Source of the DNA: Sphagnum compactum
Lineage: Eukaryota > Bryophyta > Sphagnopsida > Sphagnales
Reading direction: 5' to 3'
Length of the DNA stretch: 64,000 nucleotides
Assembly: GCA_965153455.1 (NCBI GenBank)
Contig: OZ234495.1
Span: 6,014,001 to 6,078,000 of the forward strand
Below the pieces are notes generated by a model, which saw only the letters and a list, made by a program, of their open reading frames with translations, was not told where the DNA came from and made no database searches. This document shows, in pieces, positions 11,967 through 23,541 of this stretch. Numbering within the stretch: position 1 is the first letter of the stretch; the number at the start of each line of letters is the position of its first letter. The translations under genes and the position numbers were made by a program.

Positions 11967-13064
11967 AAGAGACTTTCGTAAATGGCAAGTCTCCATCAAA
12001 ATTTTGTTTCCTTTGCAGAGCAATGTTCGAAGGGTACCTCCATGCACCATAAATGGCAACCCACCATGCCTTCAAATTTAAGGAATGGCTGAAACATTTG
12101 CTCAAATGAATGTTTCTCCAAAACATTGCCAAACAACAACAACAACAACAAAACTGTTCAAGAGAAATGTATAAGAAAGTAGTTACTTACTGAGGAGGCA
12201 TCTGTTTGCTGCTGCTGCTTGCCAGAGTTCCCTCCAGCACTCATAAATGATAATACATCTTCCCACTGGCAATTGTGAAAGGGGTTGGGTACATGACCAA
12301 TGATGACCTGAAGCAAACCCTTGAATACAATGGTGCTCCTTAATGCTCTCTCTGCCATGCATGTCATATATCACTCTGCCTCTTCAGACCCCAGGACCCA
12401 CCTTGCTTGAAAAGCAGCACACCAGTGTTTCTTTATTTATTTATTTATTTATTTATTCCCAATTTTGTGATATAGTAGCCAAAGTGGTGATCATCTACAA
12501 GAGGATTTTCATTCACCAAAGTGGTGATCATACATAAGAAGATTTAGCCAAATTTTGGCAATTACACACAAGATACAAAGATCATAAAAATTAAGCATTC
12601 TTCTATAATTTTGGCTACTTACTTACCCCATTTTCCTGTTTTTAGTGTCTCCATACAAGAAAAAGGCTGCCACACTCCTTTCTTTTTACAGTGTTCACAG
12701 ACATATACTTTGTGAAGAGGACCATGCATCATGCCAGGCACAATATTCATGCAACAATTCTGTCTTTCTTTGCTTCCTTGGAATTTCCATGGAATCCAGG
12801 CTCAGCTCTGTTGTCATAACTGAGATTTTTGCTGTGTTTTTTCTGTACTTGTGTAAAGCTTATTATTTCATGGCGGGATCACGAGTGGTGTTCTAGTTCA
12901 ATTACCGCAACCTTCCTTTTGAGGAGTGTTTTTACGGAAATCAAATTTCAAAATATTCGATAATCATTCCAGATCTACATTACGATCATCATGTTGTATG
13001 TAATCATTTCACACTACGGACATAAAATCGATTACTAGCATGAGAATGGAGTTCCTTCCTCTCT
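11967..13064. other. Gene-like composition, possible decayed minus-strand exons
   Basis: This stretch is less AT-rich than its surroundings. On the minus strand an open segment at about 12367-12190 (containing NPFHNCQWEDVLSFMSAGG then QQQQ) ends at a good GTAAGT donor. Another donor GTAAGT lies near 12625, after a frame with a CEHC motif. A third open stretch at about 12100-11967 runs to the Harbinger insertion. I do not recognise a family and the pieces do not join convincingly. It could be a gene relic cut by the transposon, or chance. Confidence 0.25.
12475..12620. mobile_element. Small TAGCCAAA-ended MITE
   Basis: Starts GTAGCCAAAGTGGTGATC and ends ATTTTGGCTAC, a short terminal inverted repeat. 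It has no coding capacity. Related ends occur near 5957, 14540-14625, 54041-54133 and 54666. Confidence 0.5.
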
Positions 13065-13078
13065 CCCCCCCCCCCCCC
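13065..13078. repeat. Poly-C tract (14 bases)
   Basis: Uninterrupted C run preceded by CTCT. It is one of several long G/C homopolymers in the window. Confidence 0.95.
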
Positions 13079-13175
13079 ATTTGTTGTGTACAATGTCGGG
13101 CTTTTAAAAGCTTACATTATATGTTATGGACTGAGTCTCTCAAGACCCCACAAAAACAAGGGATGTGGCACAATG

Positions 13176-13498
13176 TGGCCTTGCCATTTACATTAAAAAG
13201 TGTATCTTAAGGCAAAAGAAGAATTAGGAAAACTCAAATATTTCACCATGCAAAAATATAATCTTCAAAAAATCATTTAAAAGAAACCAAAATCCTTCAA
13301 AATATTATAACTCTATAATAACTAATCTCAAGTTTCAACACAAGCCAAAATATATCATCTTTCAAAAATCCTCATATAATAAAAATAGACCTATTATTAT
13401 TATTATTATTACCTAGTAGGGGCCAAAATCCCTTAAGCTACTATTATACTCTATAATGCATCTAAACACAATATATTTTGCCTTGGTAGGCAAGGCCA
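13176..13498 (+). mobile_element. GGCCTTGCC-type element, copy C
   Basis: 323 bp with 10-bp terminal inverted repeats: TGGCCTTGCC at the start and GGCAAGGCCA at the end. The body is homologous to copies A, B and D. An ATT microsatellite has grown inside it near 13393-13412. Confidence 0.85.
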
Positions 13499-14825
13499 AC
13501 AAATTAATTAAAACACGAGACGATTAGGTACTAGTACCAACCTTAGTGTACCTTCATGGGGGTCTTTAATTATGCTTGGAGGTCCTAAATGCACGGATAG
13601 TCCTTGCTATTGTTGTCTCACAAAGCACCCCACACATGTAATTTTGATGTTGCCCAAGTGACAGAAGCGCCACAATTGCCCTTAAACAGGATGAAGCCAC
13701 AAATGGATATCATCCATAAGAAGATGAAGGAAAAGAATGGTGGTGCTTGTCTGTAATAATTCAAGTACCTTTCTCTATTTTTTTTGGATGACATAATGAA
13801 GAAAATGCCATGATTTCTGTTTTTCAACAAGCTCAAAATTTTGGTGAACAATAATAATAAAAAGCCACACATCAGTTTTTTTTAGCACTTATTATTATTA
13901 TTATTATTATTATTAGTTGCGACAATGCAAAATTTCACACAAAAAAACAATCATGAATATACCCGTTGTCATGTTCCATTGCATGAAAGCATACATCCTT
14001 TCAATGCATATCATGTGCATTTGAGATCCGATTAAATCCATACATGCTTTTAGGATCTCATCCATAAACAAACTTTGGTGTGCATTGCCAGCCAGCCAAG
14101 TCTAGGATGGACTCCAGTTCAACCTCTTTGTGTTACAAGTAAGTGTTTGATTTATGGGCTTGGAAAGGGCATGTTTGAATTTAACCTCAAATTGTATTCT
14201 GCATAAATTTCACCTATTTTCAACTTTCGGCAAATCAAAGTGCTTGTAGTCAAGAGAGGGGGGGGGGGGGGGGGGGAGGATGAATATGGTGAGAACTTGC
14301 AAGTCTAAAAGAACAATTGAAGACCAAGCACCAAGTTCCCATACCATATGTATACCTTTTTTTTGGATGAAATGTGGATGAAATGTCTTGGGTCCAAGTT
14401 TTGCAGTCTTTTGAGTCCTGAACTTGTTCAAAATTCCAAAGTACCAAGAGTCCATTTTAGCAACGAATCAGGGTAAGACAACTTTTATGTTGGTGTGCAA
14501 CCTTGACTGCAAAAGTATATGAAGATTTGGACTCATAGCCAGATTTGGCTAAACCTTCATAATGGTGATAGCCACTTTTTTTTACCTCTTCATATGGATT
14601 ATTGCCACTTTGGCTACAAACAAAAATTCCTAAAAATAAAACAACACTTCCCCTAGAGGTCCACACTCACTTTTTTGGGGATAATTACATACACACATAT
14701 GGTACATAACTCATAAGTCCACTAATTGACATATGTAAGCCTTGAATAAGCATGACTTATTGAAGAAGGCTTACATATGTCAACCAATACATTCATAGCA
14801 ACTAAATGACATAGAAATGATTTGT
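13499..14825. other. Intergenic, no gene seen
   Basis: Holds an (ATT)n run at about 13891-13915, a 19-base G tract at 14258-14276 and a TAGCCA...TGGCTA element at about 14535-14625. Nearby ORFs translate the homopolymer and are not real. Confidence 0.5.
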
Positions 14826-15132
14826 TGGCCTTGCCTACTACCCAAGGCAAGAAGGATATTGTTGTGTTTAGATTCATTATAGAGTATAGTAGCTTAAGGG
14901 ATTTTAATAGGCCCCTAGGTAATAGGTCTATTTTTATGTGAAGAATTTTGAAAGATAGTATTTATGGCTTGTGTTTGAAACTTGAGATTAGTTATAGAGT
15001 TATAATATCTTGAATGATTTTGGTTTCATTTAGAGGATTTTTTGAAGATTATAATTTTGCATGGTGAAATATTTGAGTTTTCATAATTCTACTTTTGCCT
15101 TAAGATACTTTCTAATGTAAATGGCAAGGCCA
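14826..15132 (-). mobile_element. GGCCTTGCC-type element, copy D
   Basis: 307 bp, inverted relative to copy C. It begins TGGCCTTGCC and ends GGCAAGGCCA, a perfect 10-bp terminal inverted repeat. Confidence 0.85.
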
Positions 15133-16800
15133 CCACAGTATGACACACCCCTTGTTTGATATGTAGAACACTTCCTGAAAATAAGATATATCAAAGTGTT
15201 TGTTTAATTGGGTGCCCACCTTTCCTAGTCCTACTCATACCTTCATCACCAGCTCCACTAGGCTCTCCCCTTAGCCCAAAGGTCTCTAGAGCCTTGTTGT
15301 GCATGTTTGAAGGTGGAATTACTGGTGGAAGTGAAAAGAAGCTTCTTACTAACAAAGAATGGCCAAACATATGTAATGTAGCTTTGGCAAAAAATCCTTT
15401 TGAAGATTTAGTGTTATTCTTAGTCTTGGAATTGATAGTAAGAAGCAAAATAAAAGCCTCTTTCCTCTCCTTTACTTTTTCTTCTTCACTTCTTTCAAAT
15501 GTTTTGGCAGGGTTTCATCATTTTGGAAACTATTTTGTGTCCGGATTAAGTTATTTCCTTGTTTCTAGTTTCTACATCACAACCCATGACATACATATAC
15601 ACACAAACACACACACACACACACACACACACATCTATCTATATGTATACCATAGTACCTTGCTGGCTTCAGCACAAATTTATTTATATTATTTTTAGAA
15701 AAGTCAAATATTTCAAAAAAAAAATTCTCAAAGAAATAATTTTTGAGAAGGAAAAATGTAAAATGTTTTTGAAATATTTTGAAACCATTCTGCCTTTCAC
15801 ACAAAAAAGAAAAAACAGTGCCACTCAAATGTAATGCAGAAACCAAGTATAGAAATCTGGAAATTATTTCTTACCATATTTTCCCTCATTTCTGGCAATT
15901 GAAAACCTCCAAAATGACCTAATTTTTTATTTTCATTTCTCTTTTTGGCGAAAGTCTGCGGGAGAGGAGGAGAGAGGTCGAGTTTGTAGATTCATCCTGT
16001 CCCCCCCTATTTTTTTAAGTTCGATCAGTTCTCTCAAATTGCAGCTTGGCTGCACAAATCCCAAAAGTACGGAACAAACTTTGTTCACCAAAAGGAGTCA
16101 CACAAATTTAAGTGTGAAATTTGGGTTTCATTTGGGCTCAGGATTTTGACTCATTTCAACTCTCACACCATTGAGGCAAAAGAGTCCAAAATTCCAAGAA
16201 AAAAAAGGGGTTTAATGATATGTAAATGGGTGACACTTGGACTGGAAAAAATAAATAGATAAATAAATCCGCTTATATAATAACATAAGGAAACTCAAGT
16301 AGTATTATGGTTACACGGGCCCATGATCATCATGAGCCCTCCAAAACGTACATGTACATGTTGAGGTCATGTTAAGAATTCATTCGTTTGCAAAGTATTC
16401 ACCATCCTGACAATCGTGATGCATGAAACTTTTTGATTCGCTAGTCATGGAATCTAGACCTACCCATCGGCGGTTGAGAGAATTTATTATTTTATATACA
16501 TTAGTGGACAAATCTCACATGTCCTTCTCCCCCCCCCCCCCCCCCCCCAACAATCAGAGATGATGAACATGGTGCTTCTTTTGCTGGTGAGAAGTTAAGA
16601 TCGGTGCAAGCTGTTGTTGGCCTCTAAGGTGTGTGTCTTATGGTGTCTAAGGTGTAATAGACAGCATCCATTATTTGCATAGTTACATGGCTATGTACAT
16701 ACACAATGGCCACTGGGAGGAGGACCCCGCTGATCGGTGGGTGTCTGAGCCAGCACTAACCAATGGCAATTATCTGATAGAAGAACCCATTTAACCGCAG
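15133..16800. other. Intergenic, no supported gene
   Basis: A 180-codon open frame at 15156-15698 runs through a (CA)n microsatellite (about 15608-15632) and shows no domain, so it is not called. A 20-base C run lies at 16529-16548. From about 16550 the base composition turns gene-like. Confidence 0.4.
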
Positions 16801-16934
16801 AGCCTTTCAAAAAAAAGTTGAATTTCAACTTTGAGTCTTTCAAAAACAAGTTGAATTTCAACTTTGAGTCTTTCAAAAACAAGTTGAATTTCAACTTTGA
16901 GTCTTTCAAAAACAAGTTGAATTTCAACTTTGAG
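16801..16934. repeat. 33-bp tandem repeat, 4 copies
   Basis: The unit contains the near-palindrome AGTTGAATTTCAACT preceded by CTTTCAAAAACA. The first copy differs slightly (poly-A in place of AAACA). Translation gives a false 11-residue repeat on the minus strand. Confidence 0.9.
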
Positions 16935-18608
16935 TATGGAACAAGAGAATTAAGTAAAGGTTTGGGAAGTTCCAACTTCTGACTCATGTGCTGCTTTGGG
17001 TAAGTAACTAATTCCTCAGGTACTACATCAACTAACTGCACACACATTGCACATCTCATCAACTGTAGTGCAAAAAAATTCAACCCTTTATTTAATTCTG
17101 GTTTTACTATTCATGAGGTTCTCTGAACTATACAAGACCCTAGTCAACCATTCCGACACTCTCCACTGGCTTTTATCCTCTACTTCCTCAAGTTTGATGG
17201 CCACTACTACTCCCAGAGTTGAGGTTCTCAAACTTGCCTGGACCTCCTCCACAGCTGAGGTTGGCATTGCCACTTGGAACACCATCAGGAAGGACTCCAA
17301 AGGTAACGGATCCTAGTAAGCAGGCTAGGATTGAGGAACTTTTCACTAGAGAATGAATGGTGTCACAATGACACCTTTGCGCTGCAGGACAAGAGCCTTA
17401 GTTGGAGGCTCCTTGCCCATTGTACTATTTGAACATTGATCAGTAAAAGGGGGTTGTGTTCTCCTTCCTCGCTTGCAGTTCCCCCTTAACTATACAAGAA
17501 GCCTCATCCTTTTAGGGTTTAGGGTTTAAGGTACAAACTGGAAACCCTTTATAAGTTACATTCAACAAAGCCATCAGAATCACAGGCTTTGTACATCTCT
17601 TGTCACTATCTTTAGTGTTTAAGCGTTCCTGTACAACACAACTATTGAACACAGTCTTTAGAGAGCCTTGAAAATTTGGGAACATTATGAAAGAGGGACC
17701 TCAGGAGGCGAAAGTGAACCAACAGCAGCCACCAAACTCTGCACCATTCATTGAAAAGCCTGTTATGACTCAATTGCTGATGAACCCCGTCAACTGAATT
17801 GAGTGAACCAACAGCCAAAGACACAGCACCATCCATTGGAGGCCTGTTATTATGACTCAATAAAGGCTGATATTGCCTCTCGTCAAACCCAAACTGATAT
17901 GTTCTTCAATACCAGCAGTACTACTCATACCAGTCCCATATACCCAGGTTGCACACTACATACCTCACAACACTGGTAAAAACAGAAACTGAACTTACAG
18001 TCTCTTCTAGTGCTGTCACAGAAACAGTACCTCAAATCGGGTCTTCAATCACAGACCTTATCTAACAATCCTGTGTGTGTGTGTTGTTGGCTTGACATTA
18101 GTCTTAAGATGTTTGCCTCAAAAAAGAGAAGCAAACTTTGATAAGAGCAAACTATTGCTTAACACCAAAATTTCAACTTTTGAGTCACAATGACTTATGA
18201 AACTAAAATTGCTTTTGACTCTCTTGACTGGGTTGAGTTCTTAATTACCCCAACCACCTGAGTGTATTGGCTTTCTTACAAGTATCCAGCAACATGGTAG
18301 AGTCAGAACCTTTCTGGGCCTTCATTTTGTGCACAATCACCTGAAACTCCACTTTTCAGCATCAGGAAGCTAGACCTACATCCCAAATCTGAGAAATCAG
18401 ATAGATAGCTGACTGATACTCTCTTTAAAACACCTACAAAAAGACAATTTCGGCCCAATTCTCTTTAGTAATAGTCACTCCACTGAGATGACTACTTCTC
18501 AATGTAGAAAGCTGTGGGCCGAAGAAAACATAACCCAGGTCCATCAAAACAGTTGTCAACTAGCTCATGTCATTCTGCACTGTCAAAGGTGGAGACAATA
18601 ACCAATCA
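16935..18608. other. Gene-like composition downstream of HMT, no gene resolved
   Basis: On the minus strand several open pieces look protein-like. One ends at about 17190 and is Gly/Ser-rich (LPDGVPSGNANLSCGGGPGK). One at about 17640-17880 holds an internal duplication of about 85 bp built around GGTGCTGTGTCTTTGGCTG-like units. One near 18420-18530 reads MDLGYVFFGPQLSTL. No domain is recognised and no consistent exon chain was found. It may be the HMT 3' UTR, alternative last exons or an old gene relic. A telomere-like TTTAGGGTTTAGGG occurs near 17513-17530. Confidence 0.3.
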
Positions 18609-21223
18609 TCAATGAAGCTCAGGAGAAGGTGAAAGAGGCACAAAATTGAGCCGGAGAGTCTGATCACTGCAGGATTTTTCGCTCTTTTGTAGGGTGGGTA
18701 CCTGTGAGGGTGAGCTAGTGTGCAAGGCCTGGTCATGTAAAACTTTAGAAATGGCTTTAATTGTGATGGGGGTGGTTCGGCAACATCCCCCAATGAGATT
18801 TGCACCTGACTCACGCCACTCAGCAACATGTGAAATGAAATGTTTCTCCCCCGTTCCAGTACATGTCTGCACAGGCCACAAACTATTTTCACTTCAAAAG
18901 GAACTCCCACTCGTTTGACAGTTTGCAATTTGCTATACATGCTGAAAGAATTCTGAGAACAACATGGGACAAAACCAGATCTGAGATGTCTGTAGATCCT
19001 ACTTGCCATAGTTAGTGTTTGATTTTTGAAGTAACCAACACTGTATTACAGGCCACAGAACAAGTAATGACTTCAAAAGTGTGGAGTTGGGGTATACAGT
19101 AACTTACAATCCACTCCTTCTTTATGCCATCATAGCATTCTCCACTGTTTGGATACACCACAATGGGTTTTGATGTCACCTGCATACAAACAGAATTAGA
19201 GTAAGCAAACAGCCAAGTTATACACATCAGCTGGACCTATGACAGTGAGAAGGTGAAAGTACAAAAAATAGGGACACTTAATGATTAACATCATAATTTC
19301 CGGTTGTGTGATTCTAGGTGAAGTACAAGATACATTAACCATCAGAAGGTTGAAAGCATGACATAGATGAAGAGATAAACATTCATCTACTCCTACATTC
19401 AGATGGAATTCAACAAAATACAAATGTGTGCATTCTTTGCTTCTCATCAACAATGGGACTTTACCTTGCGCGCAGCCCGTATCATGCCATCAATAAAATG
19501 AGGGGGAGTGCAGTTGATGCCAACAGCTACCACTTTCTTGCTATTTGCTGCCAGTGCAATGCACTCATCAAATGAATCCCCATTCACCACATTGAAACCA
19601 TCTTTGGAGTTGAAAACAAGCCAAGATGGGATCTGTATATCTTCTTCTTGCAGGATCTCAACAAAGGCCTGCAGGCAAGATTCAAAGTATGAGTCTGGCT
19701 ACTGTTGTACAACATCACACACCATTTGTTTATAGAATGTAAATTTCTGAAATTTGGTATGTGAATTTTTGATCAGCCAGGAAATATCCATCAATCTTTG
19801 TAAGAGGCATCACATAGATGATGCAGAAGCAGTGAGCATTGGACATGTCCCAAAATTGTTGAAAAAGGTCTCCTAGTAGAACACCTGAGCTTCAAGTTTG
19901 CAAGGAATAGTTTCAAAAGCCAACAGATCAGCTCCTGCATCTGCAAGCACCAAAAGCCTCCTGCGATGGAAATCCTTTAGCTTTGTCTTTGTCATATCAG
20001 GTCCATAGTCTCCACTGAACATCCAACAACCATAACCTTTCAGTATCAATACACATACTTTCCATTCTCTGCAAGACTCACTAGTGAAAGTGTAGATACA
20101 GGTCAAAGTGGAAGAAATGGTCCAGGTGAACAGAATACACAATTTAAGGCATTAAATTTGAGGCATCCAGTGCTGGAAACTTGCCTGTATTCAGAGCCAT
20201 CAGCCAAGAAGGCCCCATAGCTCCCAATAGAGGCAGCAACAAGTGCACGCCTATACGTGCCTGATTCAGCAAGCCGTAATCGAAGACGGTCAATGTACTG
20301 GTCCCAAAACTGGTCCCGTTCTTCACATGCAATTGTGACACTCTTTCGAAGAAGTGCTTCTCCTTCTGCTTGGGTGAGGCCCCTGGCTTCAAAACCCTGA
20401 AGTGTTGCCTGTTGGAGATGCCACAAGTTCAAAGGGAGGGTTTGAACTTTGAACAAATTAGAACCTGTTCAAATGTTGACAAGTTTCTGTACAACGAAAC
20501 TCTGTGGCTTTCAGCCAACAACACACAAAGGCAGCATTTGGGAGGACTTACCCCTACTGTGCAACACAAAAGGAAAAAAGAGCCTCAAAGTTCAGTAATG
20601 AAGAAAACCTGATATGATGCTGTGACCAAAACCTCTGCCCCTGCTTCCAGATACTCCTTGTGGACCTGCAAAAACCAAATCACATCACATCACATCCAAT
20701 GTTTATCACAGCTCTCTACTTGTCCCTGGCACAAGCCTCCTGCTAGTTGTAGAGGCGTAATTCCTCTCCTCTACAATGCCGTCCATAAAATCAAAGCATC
20801 ATGGCGCAATGGAAGTAGTGTTTCTGGTTCCAGCCCTCATCATCCAGTTGATAACAAAAGCACTAACAAAATCTTATGATCGGACTCAATAGCTTCAGGA
20901 CTCACATTGTGAACAAATTATATCGGTGAGAGGACTGGTGTGTGCCTTTCTTACAGACTAGCAAGAAGTACTGATTTTGCATACTACCTATTATTGATCA
21001 TCATCGCCAAGAGGAGCGAAGCACTAACCTTGCGTATGAGATCTGGCGATGTGATTAAGCAAAGTGCACTCCACAGGGGATCCTTGATATCTGCGCCATG
21101 CTGTTCAAGCTGCGTCGCTAGGCCTCCATCGATGGCTACACATCCTCCAGCCCGCTTCAGCAGATCCGCGAAGGCCTTGAAGGATTCAGGCTCCTCTGAC
21201 AAAAGATGGAGTGCACGTCCCAT
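18609..21223 (-). CDS. HMT: Homocysteine S-methyltransferase, 7 exons
   Basis: Transfers a methyl group from S-methylmethionine (or S-adenosylmethionine) to homocysteine, giving methionine; in plants this closes the SMM cycle in the cytosol. Minus-strand exons: 21223-21029, 20665-20609, 20408-20185, 20014-19885, 19668-19465, 19179-19108 and 18866-18609. They sum to 1140 nt (379 residues plus stop) in phase throughout. The N-terminal DGGLATQLE motif is at about 32-40, with VHKEYLEAGAEVL at 66-78, DFHRRR and ETIPCKLEA in exon 4, GINC with Cys255 in exon 5, and GGCCRTTP with Cys322 and Cys323 in exon 7. These three cysteines are the zinc ligands of the family. Intron 3 (20184-20015) starts with GC, not GT. 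Known plant enzymes have about 330-350 residues. The extra C-terminal tail after AISKVL may be partly intron, because a possible donor (CAG|GTACCC) follows residue Gln of SSPSQ. Confidence 0.93.
20015..20184 (-). other. GC-AG intron within HMT
   Basis: The donor reads AG|GCAAGT and the acceptor TTCAG|T. Only this junction keeps the frame: it joins TAC-AG with T-GGA to give Y-S-G-D-Y-G, the sequence expected for the family. GC donors are a known minor class of U2 introns and usually have an otherwise perfect donor, as seen here. Confidence 0.85.
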
Positions 21224-21955
21224 GCTTGATAGCTTGCTTGTTAGTTATCCGCTTTGTTATTGCAATGCGGAAACAGACACAGCAAAATACACAGCAGAGG
21301 TCGTAGAATACCGCGAAAACTCAGGATTAAACAACAAAGAAACTCACGTCAAAGAACACAACAACGAACAAGCCACCACGCCGTAGGAAGATATCTCTCA
21401 CTATAGAAACAGCGTAGGTAGTCTGAAAACACGACTGGACTGCTTGATACCGAACCATAAAAGGATGATGATCTCTAATAATCCGCAAACAAGACGATCG
21501 ACTGAAAAATAGTCTGCACTGCTGCTGAACTGTTGTTGTTTTCTGCTTCCAAACCAAAGGCCAAAGCCATTAGAGAAATAAAAGTTCCCCAAAGATGCAA
21601 ACCGGCATGGAAAATGAGAAACCAAAATATACGCTGCACCACCGCTTCCTTTGATGCGGATAAGATGCCAGCGACACTCTCGTCAATCGCATTTGCATAG
21701 GAGAGAGAGAGAGAGTGTGTGTGTGTGTGTGTGTGTGTGTACCTTGCTCGCAACAAAGCGCGAGACTCGTTTCTCTTCCGCAAAACCACGCTCATTCGGA
21801 AACTGTCCTGCAGGCTTCCCAGTGGCAGGTGTTTCTCAGCCCGGCTCCCCTGCCCTCTTCCCCTGTCCACCTGCCCCCCCCAAAATAAACAGTGTTCTTC
21901 TTTTTCTTTGTACCTCGGCAGCTTCAACACATGTTTGTGGAATAATTAAGTAATT
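21224..21955. promoter_or_regulatory. 5' flank of HMT
   Basis: The gene-like composition continues to about 21955, where AATTAATT-rich DNA starts. It contains a GAGA/(GT)n microsatellite at about 21701-21740. This should be the HMT promoter and 5' UTR. No TATA box is obvious on the minus strand. Confidence 0.4.
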
Positions 21956-22142
21956 AATTAATTAATTTTGAAATTTCTGGTTTGACAATTAGAATATTCT
22001 TCGTGAAGACTCAATATTTTCTATCACAATTTTTTGTTATTTAATTTTTTTCGAAAATTTCAACATATTAGAAAATAATATAGTTAAATGTCAAATCTCC
22101 TTAGGTACTAGGGTATTGTTGAAGATGCCAAAGTATCAAGAG

Positions 22143-22173
<31 letters not shown>

Positions 22174-23111
22174 AAACTTTCAGGGATAATGAAATTCTTT
22201 TTTCTTTTCTCTTTTTTTTCTTTTCTTTTTTTTTTGGGTGGGACGGGGAAAAATAAATAATAAATAATTAAAGGAAAAACACCCGGCAAGGAAACGAGAG
22301 AAGAAAAAGAGAAAGACTTGTGTCCATTACAACAACATAATGTGATTTTTCTCACACAACAAGGCATGGCACATGTTCTTTTGTTCTTTCCATGATTTTT
22401 ACTTAAATTTTATTCAGTCTTAATAGTATTTTTGTTTCATATTATCTCATTTATATCTTCTACATTAGTGTGGCATGTGCCATTGGCCCCAAGTGTGGTC
22501 TCCTAACTCAAATAATTTCTCCTTCCAAAACCAATTTTTTTAATTTAATTGAATTTCTGATGACACAAAAATTCATCAAAATTCAACATTTCTCACACTA
22601 AGAATTCTTTTTTTAGTCTTCAATAATTCCACCTCATCAAGGGCTTTCCAACAATATCAAGAGTGTACCCTAATTATTATTATTTTGAATTTTCTTTGAC
22701 AAATTTATTCAATATTCAGTAACTTTCACATGGTAGGTCTAAACAATGCGAAATCACCTTGCTGCACCCATACTCATCAATGCCATTAAAGCTTTTATGT
22801 ATCGTGAAATTTAATTGTCTATAGCACCATATACCACATAACTAAGAGAACATCGCCATAGCATAAATGAAGCGAAGAAGAAGAACATTTTCATACTCGT
22901 TGTTTGGCAGACTATATTGGAGGTGCTCACATATGCTCAACAATTGCAACTCTGAGGGTTTACCTTTAGTTGGCCACTGATGTCATGTTGACGTTGTGAA
23001 GACATCAAGGTGACCAAAAACATGACCAAAACTATTTTACTGGAAAATGTACAGGATTTCAAGAAGTTTCCTAGTGTGTTTGGAGTACACCTTATGAATG
23101 TTAATGTCCCT
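21956..23111. other. AT-rich intergenic, no gene seen
   Basis: Contains an AT dinucleotide run at about 22144-22169 and T/C-rich low-complexity DNA at about 22196-22235. No exon-like segment was recognised. Confidence 0.5.
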
Positions 23112-23541
23112 CGAGCATCTCCAGCGGTGCTCAGTATGTGAGCCTTCAAAATCATTATTCACATCCAAGTTTAATGGTTTTTTTTTTTTTGGCAACCCCA
23201 CTCATAAAACTGAAACTTGGATAACAAATACGTGAAGGACTACTAATAGCAAACAACCTGGAGCAAACATTACAATGAGCCAAATAGGTGAAGGACTACT
23301 AATAGCAAACGACCCCGAGCAAACATTACAATGAGCCAATCAGAAATGCAGCAGTCAGATCATATTTATTACACTCTTTTCTGGAGGTGCACAGGATTGG
23401 TGCGCACCTTTTACCAGCCACTGCATAGCCTCCAATTCTGCTGAGCCAAAACCATTTTCCTGAGCCAAACCAGCATTTTTTTTTTGACTTTTCTTCATCT
23501 AATTTTACTTCATCTAATTTCCGAGCACAGCTGGAGATCCT
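23112..23541. mobile_element. Tourist-like MITE (Harbinger-type ends)
   Basis: The left end GAGCATCTCCAGCGGTGCTC matches the reverse of the right end (GAGGATCTCCAGCTGTGCTC) at about 18 of 20 positions. It has no coding capacity. Inside are two tandem copies of a 56-bp unit (23232-23287 and 23288-about 23340), each containing GTGAAGGACTACTAATAGC. Confidence 0.65.

Noticed and set aside
15156-15698. 180-codon plus-strand ORF, the longest single-exon frame between genes
   Set aside because: It runs through a (CA)n microsatellite, has hydrophobic low-complexity content and matches no family.
16691-17083. 130-codon minus-strand ORF with repeated LKFNLFLKDS
   Set aside because: Also a product of a 33-bp tandem repeat; no domain and no splice context.
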